NCBI GenBank assembly: GCA_041856085.1
Contig: JBHAFL010000128.1
Coordinates: forward strand, 1 to 13,003
From: RUG754 sp041856085
GTDB taxonomy: Bacteria > Bacillota > Clostridia > Peptostreptococcales > Anaerovoracaceae
Direction: 5' to 3'
DNA length: 13,003 bases
A program made the translations under genes and the position numbers. Below the pieces are notes generated by a model. It did no database searches, was not told the DNA's origin, and worked only from the letters and a program-made list of their open reading frames with translations. Position 1 is the first letter of the stretch, and each line of letters starts with the position of its first letter. Positions 7,308 through 13,003 of the stretch are shown one piece after another.

Positions 7308-7333
7308 TCTTTAACCGAGAAACGGGAATAACA

Positions 7334-7825
7334 ATGAAAAATAATAAATTCACCACAACCGATATCACAACGGCAGGGCTGATTGCCGCTCTGTATACGG
7401 TGCTGACATTCGCGGCTCAGGCTTTCGGGCTTGCAAGCGGCGCCGTTCAGTTCAGAATATCGGAGGCGCTGACCGTTTTGCCCGTATTCACCCGGGCGGC
7501 AATCCCGGGTCTCGCGGTAGGCTGTCTGATGGCAAACATACTGACAGGCTGCGCGCTGTGGGACATTATATTCGGGACTCTCGCGACTCTTATCGGCGCG
7601 ACGGGCACATATATGCTCGGCAGGGTCGGCAGGCCTATGTGGGGCGTATTGCCGCCTATAGCGGCGAACATGCTCGTCGTTCCAGCGGTGCTCATAAAAG
7701 TATATGGGGCTGAGGGCTCTTATCCGTATTTTATGCTGACGGTGGGAATCGGAGAGGTTGTCTGCTGCGGCATAATGGGAATCGTACTTTATAATATCCT
7801 AAAAAACTCTAAACTGTTCAGGTGA
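7334..7825 (+). CDS. queT: QueT-type ECF transporter S-component (queuosine precursor uptake)
   Basis: This 163-residue integral membrane protein has about five to six hydrophobic segments. It has the strong QueT family signature VQFRISEALTVLPVFTRAAI (38-57) followed by GLAVGCLMANILTG and the LIGATGTYMLGR region. QueT proteins are substrate-binding subunits of energy-coupling factor transporters. They use a shared EcfA/A'/T module encoded elsewhere to import preQ1 or a related queuosine precursor for tRNA modification. None of the module genes is in this window. The ATG at 7334 is preceded by only a weak GGGA site. The gene sits 26 bp after the EcsC gene and 4 bp before the HutD-like gene. 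queT is often preceded by a preQ1 riboswitch, and I see none here. Confidence 0.92.
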   Translation: MKNNKFTTTDITTAGLIAALYTVLTFAAQAFGLASGAVQFRISEALTVLPVFTRAAIPGLAVGCLMANILTGCALWDIIFGTLATLIGATGTYMLGRVGRPMWGVLPPIAANMLVVPAVLIKVYGAEGSYPYFMLTVGIGEVVCCGIMGIVLYNILKNSKLFR

Positions 7826-7829
7826 CAAA

Positions 7830-8933
7830 ATGAAATGCAGCCTAATCAAAAAATCGGACTGTAAGACCTCCGACTGGCGAGGAGGCAAGACAACCGAGCT
7901 TGCCATTTTTCCGCCGACAAAAAAATACATCGACAGGGATTTTGTCTGGAGACTGAGCTCCGCGACGATAGACCTCGAGGAATCCGACTTCACTAAGCTG
8001 GCGGGCTATGACAGGGTCATTATGCCTCTCGAGGGTGAGGTCGTGCTTACCTTTAACGACGAGAAGACGGTTAAGCTGAGAGAGCTTGAGCAGACGGCGT
8101 TTTCAGGTGAATGGATGACGAAGAGCTTCGGCAGGATTACGGATTTCAACCTCATGACAAGGCGGGGAGCGGCGCGCGGCGCGCTGGACGTTATAGAGCC
8201 TGCGAGCGAGGCGGCGCGGCTTTCGCACGAGAGCTCAAGCGGCGATAAAACGACCCACGCCCTCTATCTGAGAGACGGATATGCGGTCGTAAACGTGGGC
8301 GGCGACTCCTATATGCTTAAGTGCTGCGATACGCTTTTGCTTGAATATGAAGAGGGAGAGGCTCCGGCATATTCGATTATGGGCGAGGGTCATATAATCA
8401 GGGCTGTGATAAGATATTCATATAAGCGGGAGGAATCCGAGCCCGTATTCATACCGCGCGAAAAGGCGAGCTTCGACGATTATAAGTGCGCGCTTTTTTT
8501 AGCCAACACTCAGTTCAGATTCGCGGACAGGATATTCAAACGAATCAGGCAGAAATGGTACGATGAGGAGCTCTCGGGAGCTATCAGGAGACTCGAGAGG
8601 CTGTATGTGACCTTTTTGGCAGGAATGGTCGGGCTTATGGCAATTTTAATGACTGTGTTTGAAGAGGGTATGAGCGACCTCACCTTGCTGCTGATAATTT
8701 TTTGCTGGTTTGCTTTTGATATTGCGGTCATATCGCCGCTCATATATATGATTTTTTTGCCGAAGCCTATCAGGAAACATATCAAGGACATAGACGCGCT
8801 CACACCCTACGAGAGGACTGTGAGAGAAAGAGAACTCGGGGGAAACGAGAGACTCGAAAAGCTTATGAAAAAATACAAAAATTCCGGTAAAAATCTCGGC
8901 TATGACAAGGAGGGGAAAAATGATTTACTTTAG
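7830..8933 (+). CDS. HutD/Ves-like cupin protein with a C-terminal two-helix membrane extension
   Basis: Residues 1 to about 195 match HutD/Ves: DWRGGKTTELAIFPP (15-29), RDFVWRLSSATIDLEESDFTKL (36-57) and GYDRVIMPLEGEVVLTF (59-75) are the classic family motifs of this bicupin fold. HutD proteins are about 190 residues long and often lie near histidine-utilisation genes; their biochemical role is not firmly known. Here the protein has 367 residues. A charged linker leads to two hydrophobic helices (about 259-277 and 284-309), then a basic tail (KPIRKHIKD, MKKYKNSGK). The HutD domain precedes the helices with no signal peptide, so it probably faces the cytosol. AGGTGA overlapping the queT stop serves as ribosome binding site, and the end overlaps the next gene by 14 bp. 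No other hut genes are visible. Confidence 0.85.
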   Translation: MKCSLIKKSDCKTSDWRGGKTTELAIFPPTKKYIDRDFVWRLSSATIDLEESDFTKLAGYDRVIMPLEGEVVLTFNDEKTVKLRELEQTAFSGEWMTKSFGRITDFNLMTRRGAARGALDVIEPASEAARLSHESSSGDKTTHALYLRDGYAVVNVGGDSYMLKCCDTLLLEYEEGEAPAYSIMGEGHIIRAVIRYSYKREESEPVFIPREKASFDDYKCALFLANTQFRFADRIFKRIRQKWYDEELSGAIRRLERLYVTFLAGMVGLMAILMTVFEEGMSDLTLLLIIFCWFAFDIAVISPLIYMIFLPKPIRKHIKDIDALTPYERTVRERELGGNERLEKLMKKYKNSGKNLGYDKEGKNDLL

Positions 8934-9960
8934 AAGCGACTACAGCTTAGGAGCGCCGCAGAAGATAATTGACGCTCTTATAAGGACAAACTTGGAGCAT
9001 ACCGACGGATATGCAGAGGACGAATATTCCTACCGATGCGCGGATATGATTCGTGAAATGATTGGAAAACCCGACGCTCACGTGCATTTTATGGTAGGCG
9101 GTACGCCGACGAATACGGTTACGATTTCGGCTGCATTAAGACCTTATGAGGGAGTTATTTCACCCGATACCGGACATATATACAGACACGAAACGGGTTC
9201 CGTCGAGGCGAACGGTCACAGGGTTTTTGCCGCGCCTACGGAGGACGGGAAGCTGACTCCCGAGGCTGTCGATGCTATGATGGTGCTCCACGAGGACGAG
9301 CACTGTGTTAAGCCTAAGATGGCTTACATTACGCATCCTACCGAAAACGGCGGCGTATATACTAAGGCGGAGCTTAAGGCTCTCAGGGAAACCTGCGACA
9401 GGCACGGGCTTTATCTCTATATGGACGGCGCGAGGCTTGGGACGGCTCTCGTATGGCCGGGAAACGATTTGAGCCTTAAGGACATAGCCGAGCTGACGGA
9501 CGCTTTTTATATCGGCGGCACCAAGATAGGCGCTCTTTTCGGAGAAGCCCTGATAATACTTAACGAAGAAATCAACTATGAGTTCAGATATATGATTAAG
9601 AGGAGCTGCACCCTGCTCGCTAAGGGACGGCTTATAGCCGTACAGCTTCAGGCGCTCTTAGAGGGAAAGGACGGCGGGGCGGACATAGAGTCCTCGCTCT
9701 ACTTGGAATTGTCGCGCCACGAAAACGAGATGGCGATAAAAATCGCCGAGGGTGCGGTTAAAAAGGGCTATGAGCTATGGCTGCCGCATCAGACCAATCA
9801 GGTTTTCGTCATTATGGATAACGATAAGATAAAAGAACTTGAAGAGAACTTTTTCTTCTATACGTGGTGTCCTTACGACGAGACTCGCTCCGTAATCAGG
9901 CTCATTACGAACTGGAACACGAAAGAAGAGGAAGTAAAAGCTCTGCTCGAGGCGCTGTAA
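8920..9960 (+). CDS. Threonine aldolase / beta-eliminating lyase family PLP enzyme
   Basis: This 346-residue fold-type I PLP enzyme resembles low-specificity L-threonine aldolase (LtaE), which cleaves L-threonine or L-allo-threonine to glycine and acetaldehyde. Visible motifs are FRSDYSLGAP at the N-terminus, YAEDEYSYR, FMVGGTPTNT (57-66), the PLP-stacking His region TGHIYRHETG (84-93), YMDGARLGTAL with Asp169 binding the pyridine nitrogen, and GGTKIGALFGEA with the Schiff-base Lys202. Length is normal for the family. The frame also has an ATG at 8902, but the ATG at 8920 is chosen because AAGGAGGGG (8907-8915) lies just before it. It overlaps the HutD-like gene by 14 bp, implying coupled translation. 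Other members of the family act on related beta-hydroxy amino acids, so exact specificity is unproven. Confidence 0.9.
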   Translation: MIYFRSDYSLGAPQKIIDALIRTNLEHTDGYAEDEYSYRCADMIREMIGKPDAHVHFMVGGTPTNTVTISAALRPYEGVISPDTGHIYRHETGSVEANGHRVFAAPTEDGKLTPEAVDAMMVLHEDEHCVKPKMAYITHPTENGGVYTKAELKALRETCDRHGLYLYMDGARLGTALVWPGNDLSLKDIAELTDAFYIGGTKIGALFGEALIILNEEINYEFRYMIKRSCTLLAKGRLIAVQLQALLEGKDGGADIESSLYLELSRHENEMAIKIAEGAVKKGYELWLPHQTNQVFVIMDNDKIKELEENFFFYTWCPYDETRSVIRLITNWNTKEEEVKALLEAL

Positions 9961-10049
9961 CTGCAGCCGGAGTGAAAACGAAGGTGCAATAATACCGAGC
10001 ACAGCGCAGGACTGAGCGGGAGATAAGCAGTATATAAGAGGGAGAAAAA

Positions 10050-10985
10050 ATGAAAGCGACTGAAAAAACAATACTTATACCTGTCGCAGCGCTGTTTATC
10101 GCGCTCAGCCTTATTATGAGCGCCTGCGAAAAAAACGATAAACTCTCCGACGAAGCTGCGAGCGAAATCTCCGCGAGAGCCGTCGAGAAAAAAAACGAGT
10201 CGCCCGAGGAGCTGCCGCCTCAATCTGAGCAGGGCGCTGAGGAAGAGAACGATATGGGAAGCGAGGATAATGACGCGGAAACCGACGAAATCGAAAAAAA
10301 AATATCCGAAGCTCTGAAATCACCGGGCGAGGTAAAAGAACCGTCAAACGCACCGCCCAAGGGAACGGACAGGACGATATACGGAATACCGGAGCTGATT
10401 GACATAAGAGTTGAGGATGACGGGAACCTGCTCGCGATAGTTAACAAGTACCATGCCGTTTCCGCAGATTATAAACCAGCAGACATGGTTGGTATAGACC
10501 CTAAGCTTGGGACTTGGAGCGATATGGAGATGAAGAAAGAAGCCTACGACGCATATCTCAAGCTGCATAAGGCGGCTAAAAAACGCGGATATAATCTAAA
10601 AATCTGTTCGGCTTACAGGTCGTATAATACGCAGGCGTCTCTGTTTAACAGCTCTCTTGCGGCATACGGTTGGAAGACGACCTATATCAGGTCTGCATAT
10701 CCGGGGAGAAGCGAGCACCATACGGGACTCGCCATTGATATTACCTCAGCCTCGATGGGATGGGGGCTTACTCAGGATTTTGCGGAATATGAGGACGGCA
10801 AGTGGCTCAATGAAAACTGCCACAGGTACGGATACATATTGAGATATCTCAAAGGCGCTACCGAAAAGACGGGCTATATGTACGAGCCTTGGCATTTCAG
10901 ATATGTCGGCAAGGAAGCCGCGAAAGAGATAATGGAGGAGGGCATCACTCTCGAGGAGTATGTTGAGAAGATTGAAATTGAATGA
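10050..10985 (+). CDS. Lipoprotein D-alanyl-D-alanine carboxypeptidase, VanY/M15B family
   Basis: This 311-residue predicted lipoprotein has a hydrophobic leader (residues 8-25) ending in a lipobox-like LIMSAC with lipidated Cys26. A long acidic linker rich in Glu/Asp/Ser (about 29-105) probably spans part of the wall. The catalytic domain (about 125-300) has the LAS zinc motifs: SEHHTGLAID supplies His223 and Asp230, and EPWHFRYVG supplies catalytic Glu279 and zinc ligand His282. ICSAYRSYNTQASLF is the usual substrate-side loop. VanY-type enzymes remove the terminal D-Ala from pentapeptide stems. The ATG at 10050 has a strong GAGGGAG site. It lies 89 bp after the aldolase gene with no clear promoter or terminator between, so it is probably the last gene of the same operon. 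No other van genes are present, so a vancomycin-resistance role is not implied. Confidence 0.9.
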   Translation: MKATEKTILIPVAALFIALSLIMSACEKNDKLSDEAASEISARAVEKKNESPEELPPQSEQGAEEENDMGSEDNDAETDEIEKKISEALKSPGEVKEPSNAPPKGTDRTIYGIPELIDIRVEDDGNLLAIVNKYHAVSADYKPADMVGIDPKLGTWSDMEMKKEAYDAYLKLHKAAKKRGYNLKICSAYRSYNTQASLFNSSLAAYGWKTTYIRSAYPGRSEHHTGLAIDITSASMGWGLTQDFAEYEDGKWLNENCHRYGYILRYLKGATEKTGYMYEPWHFRYVGKEAAKEIMEEGITLEEYVEKIEIE

Positions 10986-11026
10986 CCAAAAAAGTATTTT
11001 GTGATAAACTCATAAGCATTGCTCCT

Positions 11027-11058
11027 CTGCCGGCCGTTCAGAATGCCGGCAGCTTTTT
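11027..11058 (+). terminator. Rho-independent terminator after the carboxypeptidase gene
   Basis: A perfect 8-bp GC-rich stem, CTGCCGGC (11027-11034) and GCCGGCAG (11045-11052), with a 10-nt loop is followed by CTTTTT. It ends the EcsC-to-carboxypeptidase transcript. Confidence 0.9.
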
Positions 11059-11223
11059 AATATTTCAATGGAGCCCTCAGTGTATTTCAGATCACCTCGC
11101 AGCATTAATATTGTCCTATGCTTGTACTACATTAAAATCGTTTCTCAAAATTTTCACCCGTTATTTATGCTGCCAATAAACAGCTTGGTTAATTTGGTAA
11201 AACTCACCGTTTCCGGGTAAAGC
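11059..11223. other. AT-rich intergenic stretch with no recognised feature
   Basis: Between the terminator and the next promoter I see no credible gene, RNA or repeat. A weak frame starting at 10982 runs through the terminator to 11179 and is considered spurious. The base composition is similar to that of the AT-rich broken gene downstream. It could be remnant sequence from an insertion, but nothing visible proves this. Confidence 0.4.
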
Positions 11224-11253
11224 TTGACAACGGTTTACAAAAAGTGATATAAC
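11224..11253 (+). promoter_or_regulatory. Promoter of the Amidase_6-type gene
   Basis: Consensus -35 TTGACA (11224-11229) and -10 TATAAC (11248-11253) with an 18-bp spacer. The start should be near 11260, giving a leader of about 70 nt. The leader contains a small GTTTC/GAAAC hairpin just before the GGAGGGGTG ribosome binding site. Confidence 0.75.
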
Positions 11254-11331
11254 GAAAACAGGGTGTAAGGGAAGTAGAAACTTAGTTAAAGAAAGTTGTC
11301 TGATAGTTTCATTGAAACGGAGGGGTGAAAT

Positions 11332-12425
11332 ATGTTTACAAGGAAACTATTTATTGCGGTGTTATCTATGACGCTTGTTTTCTCTTTGAGAACACCGGCT
11401 TTTGCTGAATCGAAAGCCGAGCCTGAAGAAAAAATAAAGACAGTCATCGATGAGTTTTATGATTTGTCCTACGAAAGCGTTATAGACCTTGAACTAAAAG
11501 ACATGAGCCGAGTTTTGGATGAAAAATCCAAATTCGGGAAAACCTCATCGCATATTTGAAAAACGGTATAGAGGAAAATAGATATGCCTTAGAAAAGGGG
11601 TATTCAGATTTCAGCCGAAAGAAGTTGCCGCTGGCATTGTCTATTGAGAAGATCGCAATTAAGGGAGAAACCGCGACAGTCGGGCTAAAGGTTGATGGAG
11701 ATAAAGACGGAGGATATCCTTTGTTTATCTCGTTCGGTGAAAATACAGTTACACTTAGGAACGAAAACGGGAAATGGATTGTTGAATCTATCAAAGCAGA
11801 TAACGATGTGCTTATGAAGCTGCTGAATGAGAGTGAGTTTAAGGAGAGAGAGTTATCCGACATACAAAAACAGGTGGATAGAGAATACGGAGTTGATGAA
11901 AAACCTTATGATGAGGCGAAGCATGTGCCGTATGATGACTATTCGTATTCAGCCACAAGATCTGTGGCTTACGCAAATCAGTTTGTAACCAATGGTAATC
12001 CATATTTTTATAACGCGGGGGTTGACTGCACGAATTTTGTATCACAGTGTGTGTCTTATGGATTTGGAGTGACAAATTCGTATTCGTTACCGTCTTCTTA
12101 CAGAATGGTGCTTGGCACATGGTCCGCAGGCAGCGGCGGTGGTTTTCCTGCATGGGAAACAGTTGGATCGCATTGGAACTATATGCTTATGAATAAAATC
12201 GGTCAGGAGGGTCCGAGAGTTTCAAGTAAAACATGGATAACTTTATCGGACGGCGGAGTAAGGCAAGTTGATTTTAACAACGATGGAATATACGATCATA
12301 GTGCGATATGTGTATCTAAGAGTTTAGGTAAGTTTGCACAGCACACGGCAAATCACTATAACTTTTATGACAATTATGATGGACAAAAGAGGTTTTACCA
12401 GCCGTTGTTTTTCAGAAAATATTAG
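11332..12425 (+). pseudogene. Secreted Amidase_6-type (NlpC/P60-like) protein, broken by a one-base frameshift
   Basis: The first part has a strong GGAGGGGTG site and a clear signal peptide, cleaved after TPAFA (residue 25). It continues with EEKIKTVIDEFYDLSYESVIDL but stops at 11557-11559. The remainder is in the -1 frame, open from 11523, and continues smoothly (NLIAYLKNGIEENRYALEKG). Adding one base to the A4 run at 11539-11542 would restore a protein of 364 residues. The C-terminal domain matches the putative amidase family: SVAYANQFVTNGNPYFYNAG, DCTNFVSQC with the likely catalytic Cys codon at 12027-12029, and GIYDHSAICV with a conserved His. Related proteins are exported cysteine-hydrolase-like proteins, presumably acting on cell-wall amides. 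The gene is more AT-rich than its neighbours. It is a true pseudogene, a phase-variable gene, or a base-calling error. Confidence 0.82.
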
Positions 12426-12445
12426 TTGCACTGTAAATAATCTTA

Positions 12446-12471
12446 AAAGAGCGGCAAAATTGTCGCTCTTT
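12446..12471 (+). terminator. Probable terminator after the Amidase_6-type gene
   Basis: AAAGAGCG (12446-12453) and CGCTCTTT (12464-12471) form an 8-bp stem, extendable by a G-T and a C-G pair around a short AAAATT loop. The T-tract is only the three T of the stem, so efficiency is uncertain. It lies 20 bp after the stop codon. Confidence 0.6.
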
Positions 12472-12527
12472 AAGTAAATTGATTAGAAAAATATGCTTGC
12501 TGATTAATTGATTTCCTTTGAAATGTG

Positions 12528-12556
12528 TTGACAAATTGCCGTTTTTTTGATACCAT
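12528..12556 (+). promoter_or_regulatory. Promoter of the trpB2 T-box transcript
   Basis: Consensus -35 TTGACA (12528-12533), a 17-bp spacer and -10 TACCAT (12551-12556) preceded by TGA, an extended -10 element that may compensate for the weak hexamer. The start is expected near 12563, just upstream of T-box stem I. Confidence 0.7.
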
Positions 12557-12584
12557 ACGGTTTAATAAACAGAATTAAACCTTT

Positions 12585-12838
12585 GAGGGAGAAGTAAAAC
12601 CGGGATACGAGCGAAAGCGAGCTTCGGACGGTGTGAGCGAAGCGGCAAACGGACCGGAATAATGGGCTCCTGAGGGCGAGGGGAAAGCATCGGTTAATCG
12701 ATGTCAGTATCTGAGACGCGATTCCTGCGTCAGTGGAGAGAGGTGTGATGGCACTTCGTAGAGAGGTCGCAGCTTGCGGCAACCAAGGTGGCAACGCGGA
12801 ATTATCCGTCCTTGATTAGTTTCACGGACGGATTTTTT
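12585..12838 (+). promoter_or_regulatory. T-box leader (tRNA-Trp responsive) with terminator/antiterminator
   Basis: Stem I starts with GGAG (12588-12591), then an AGTA S-turn motif (12593-12596), and CCGG (12600-12603) pairing with CCGG (12654-12657). The opposite side of the specifier loop is AATAATGGG (12658-12666), closed by CTCC (12667-12670). TGG at 12663-12665, followed by a purine, is the tryptophan specifier. Further hairpins lie at 12688-12703 and 12715-12731. The T-box sequence AAGGTGGCAACGCGG (12785-12799) carries the bulge TGGC, complementary to a GCCA acceptor end, as expected for tRNA-Trp with discriminator G. Antiterminator pairs are CAAGG with CCTTG and GCGG with CCGT. The competing terminator is ATCCGTCC/GGACGGAT plus six T (12804-12838). 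Uncharged tRNA-Trp should permit read-through into the downstream gene. Confidence 0.95.
12804..12838 (+). terminator. T-box-controlled transcription terminator
   Basis: A perfect 8-bp stem, 12804-12811 with 12826-12833, and a 14-nt loop, followed by a run of T ending at 12838. The 5' arm shares CCGTCCTTG with the antiterminator, so the two structures exclude each other. Confidence 0.92.
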
Positions 12839-12900
12839 GTTTAGTAAGCCTTACGAAGACACCGAAAATCAGCTAAAAAGATTTTTTGGAGGAAAAGAAG

Positions 12901-13003
12901 ATGAAAACGAAAAACGAAAAAACTATCCCTTATAAGATTTACCTTTCCGAGGACGAAATGCCGAGGGAATATTATAATGTCAGGGCGGATATGAAAGTCA
13001 AAC
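12901..13003 (+). CDS. Tryptophan synthase beta chain, TrpB2 type (5' end only)
   Basis: Only the first 34 residues are inside the window. The ATG at 12901 has a GGAGG site at 12888-12892. The visible N-terminus includes IPYKIYLSEDEMPREYYNVRADMK, which is the characteristic start of TrpB2 (TrpB-like) proteins, where IPYKxYL, EMP and YNVRADM are conserved. TrpB condenses indole with L-serine to tryptophan using PLP. TrpB2 forms are often encoded away from trpA and may work in indole salvage. The Trp-specific T-box upstream independently supports the assignment. The catalytic lysine and the rest of the gene lie beyond base 13003. Confidence 0.88.
   Translation, partial: MKTKNEKTIPYKIYLSEDEMPREYYNVRADMKVK

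Noticed and set aside
7308..7333. preQ1 riboswitch before queT
   Set aside because: The gap is only 26 bp and shows no preQ1 aptamer sequence. The upstream 6198-6473 region also lacks a recognisable one.
10050..10985. Vancomycin-resistance locus
   Set aside because: Only a VanY-type carboxypeptidase is present. No vanH/A/X or VanRS-like genes are visible, and such enzymes are common housekeeping proteins.
10982..11179. Small plus-strand frame starting in an ATGA overlap with the carboxypeptidase stop
   Set aside because: It is translated straight through a strong terminator hairpin and has no ribosome binding site or recognisable sequence.
11536..11545. Programmed -1 ribosomal frameshift at GGGAAAACC
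   Set aside because: The codons are GGG AAA ACC, so a -1 slip would re-pair the Lys tRNA on GAA with a mismatch at the first base. No proper slippery heptamer is present.
11556..12425. Second half of the amidase-like gene as an independent gene from a TTG start
   Set aside because: No ribosome binding site, the open frame extends upstream of the TTG in protein-like sequence, and the missing signal peptide is in the preceding frame. One split gene explains all of this better.

Overview
The window looks like a stretch of chromosome from an anaerobic, Gram-positive Clostridia-type bacterium (Bacillota). This rests on a tryptophan T-box leader, a YtrA-type GntR/ABC operon, a QueT-type ECF S-component, a modular L,D-transpeptidase with a cell-wall-binding repeat, GGAGG-type ribosome binding sites and consensus sigma-A-like promoters. 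No closer taxonomic assignment is made. No phage, plasmid, CRISPR, tRNA or rRNA features were seen.

Layout. (1) 2-274, +: the 3' end of a protein with a Gly/Pro/Ser-rich tail. (2) 2343-331, -: a self-contained operon of GntR regulator, ABC ATPase and ABC permease. It has a textbook promoter, a perfect 12-bp-arm palindrome as operator, tightly coupled genes and a terminator. (3) 6264-2397, -: two cell-envelope genes. The first is a MurF-like Mur ligase fused to BspA-type leucine-rich repeats. The second is a secreted multidomain L,D-transpeptidase ending in a terminator. (4) 6439-11058, +: an apparent operon of EcsC-family protein, QueT transporter, a HutD-like protein with an extra two-helix membrane region, a threonine-aldolase-like PLP enzyme and a VanY-like lipoprotein D,D-carboxypeptidase, closed by a terminator. 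Its promoter would start transcription exactly on the first base of the first ATG, which predicts a leaderless mRNA. (5) 11224-12471, +: a more AT-rich unit encoding a secreted Amidase_6-type protein broken by a one-base frameshift. (6) 12528-13003, +: a promoter, a complete T-box leader with UGG specifier and UGGC acceptor-pairing bulge, a terminator, and the start of a TrpB2-type tryptophan synthase beta chain.

How the genes fit together. Several products act on the cell envelope. A D,D-carboxypeptidase would make tetrapeptide stems, and these are the donor substrate of an L,D-transpeptidase. A MurF-like enzyme belongs to a family that makes the stem peptide itself, and the broken amidase gene encodes a further exported hydrolase-like protein. 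The GntR/ABC operon is likely autoregulated and may respond to envelope stress. The trpB2 unit is under direct tRNA-Trp control, consistent with making or salvaging tryptophan.

The most unusual items are the MurF-like/LRR fusion, the HutD/membrane fusion, and the predicted leaderless start of the EcsC operon.
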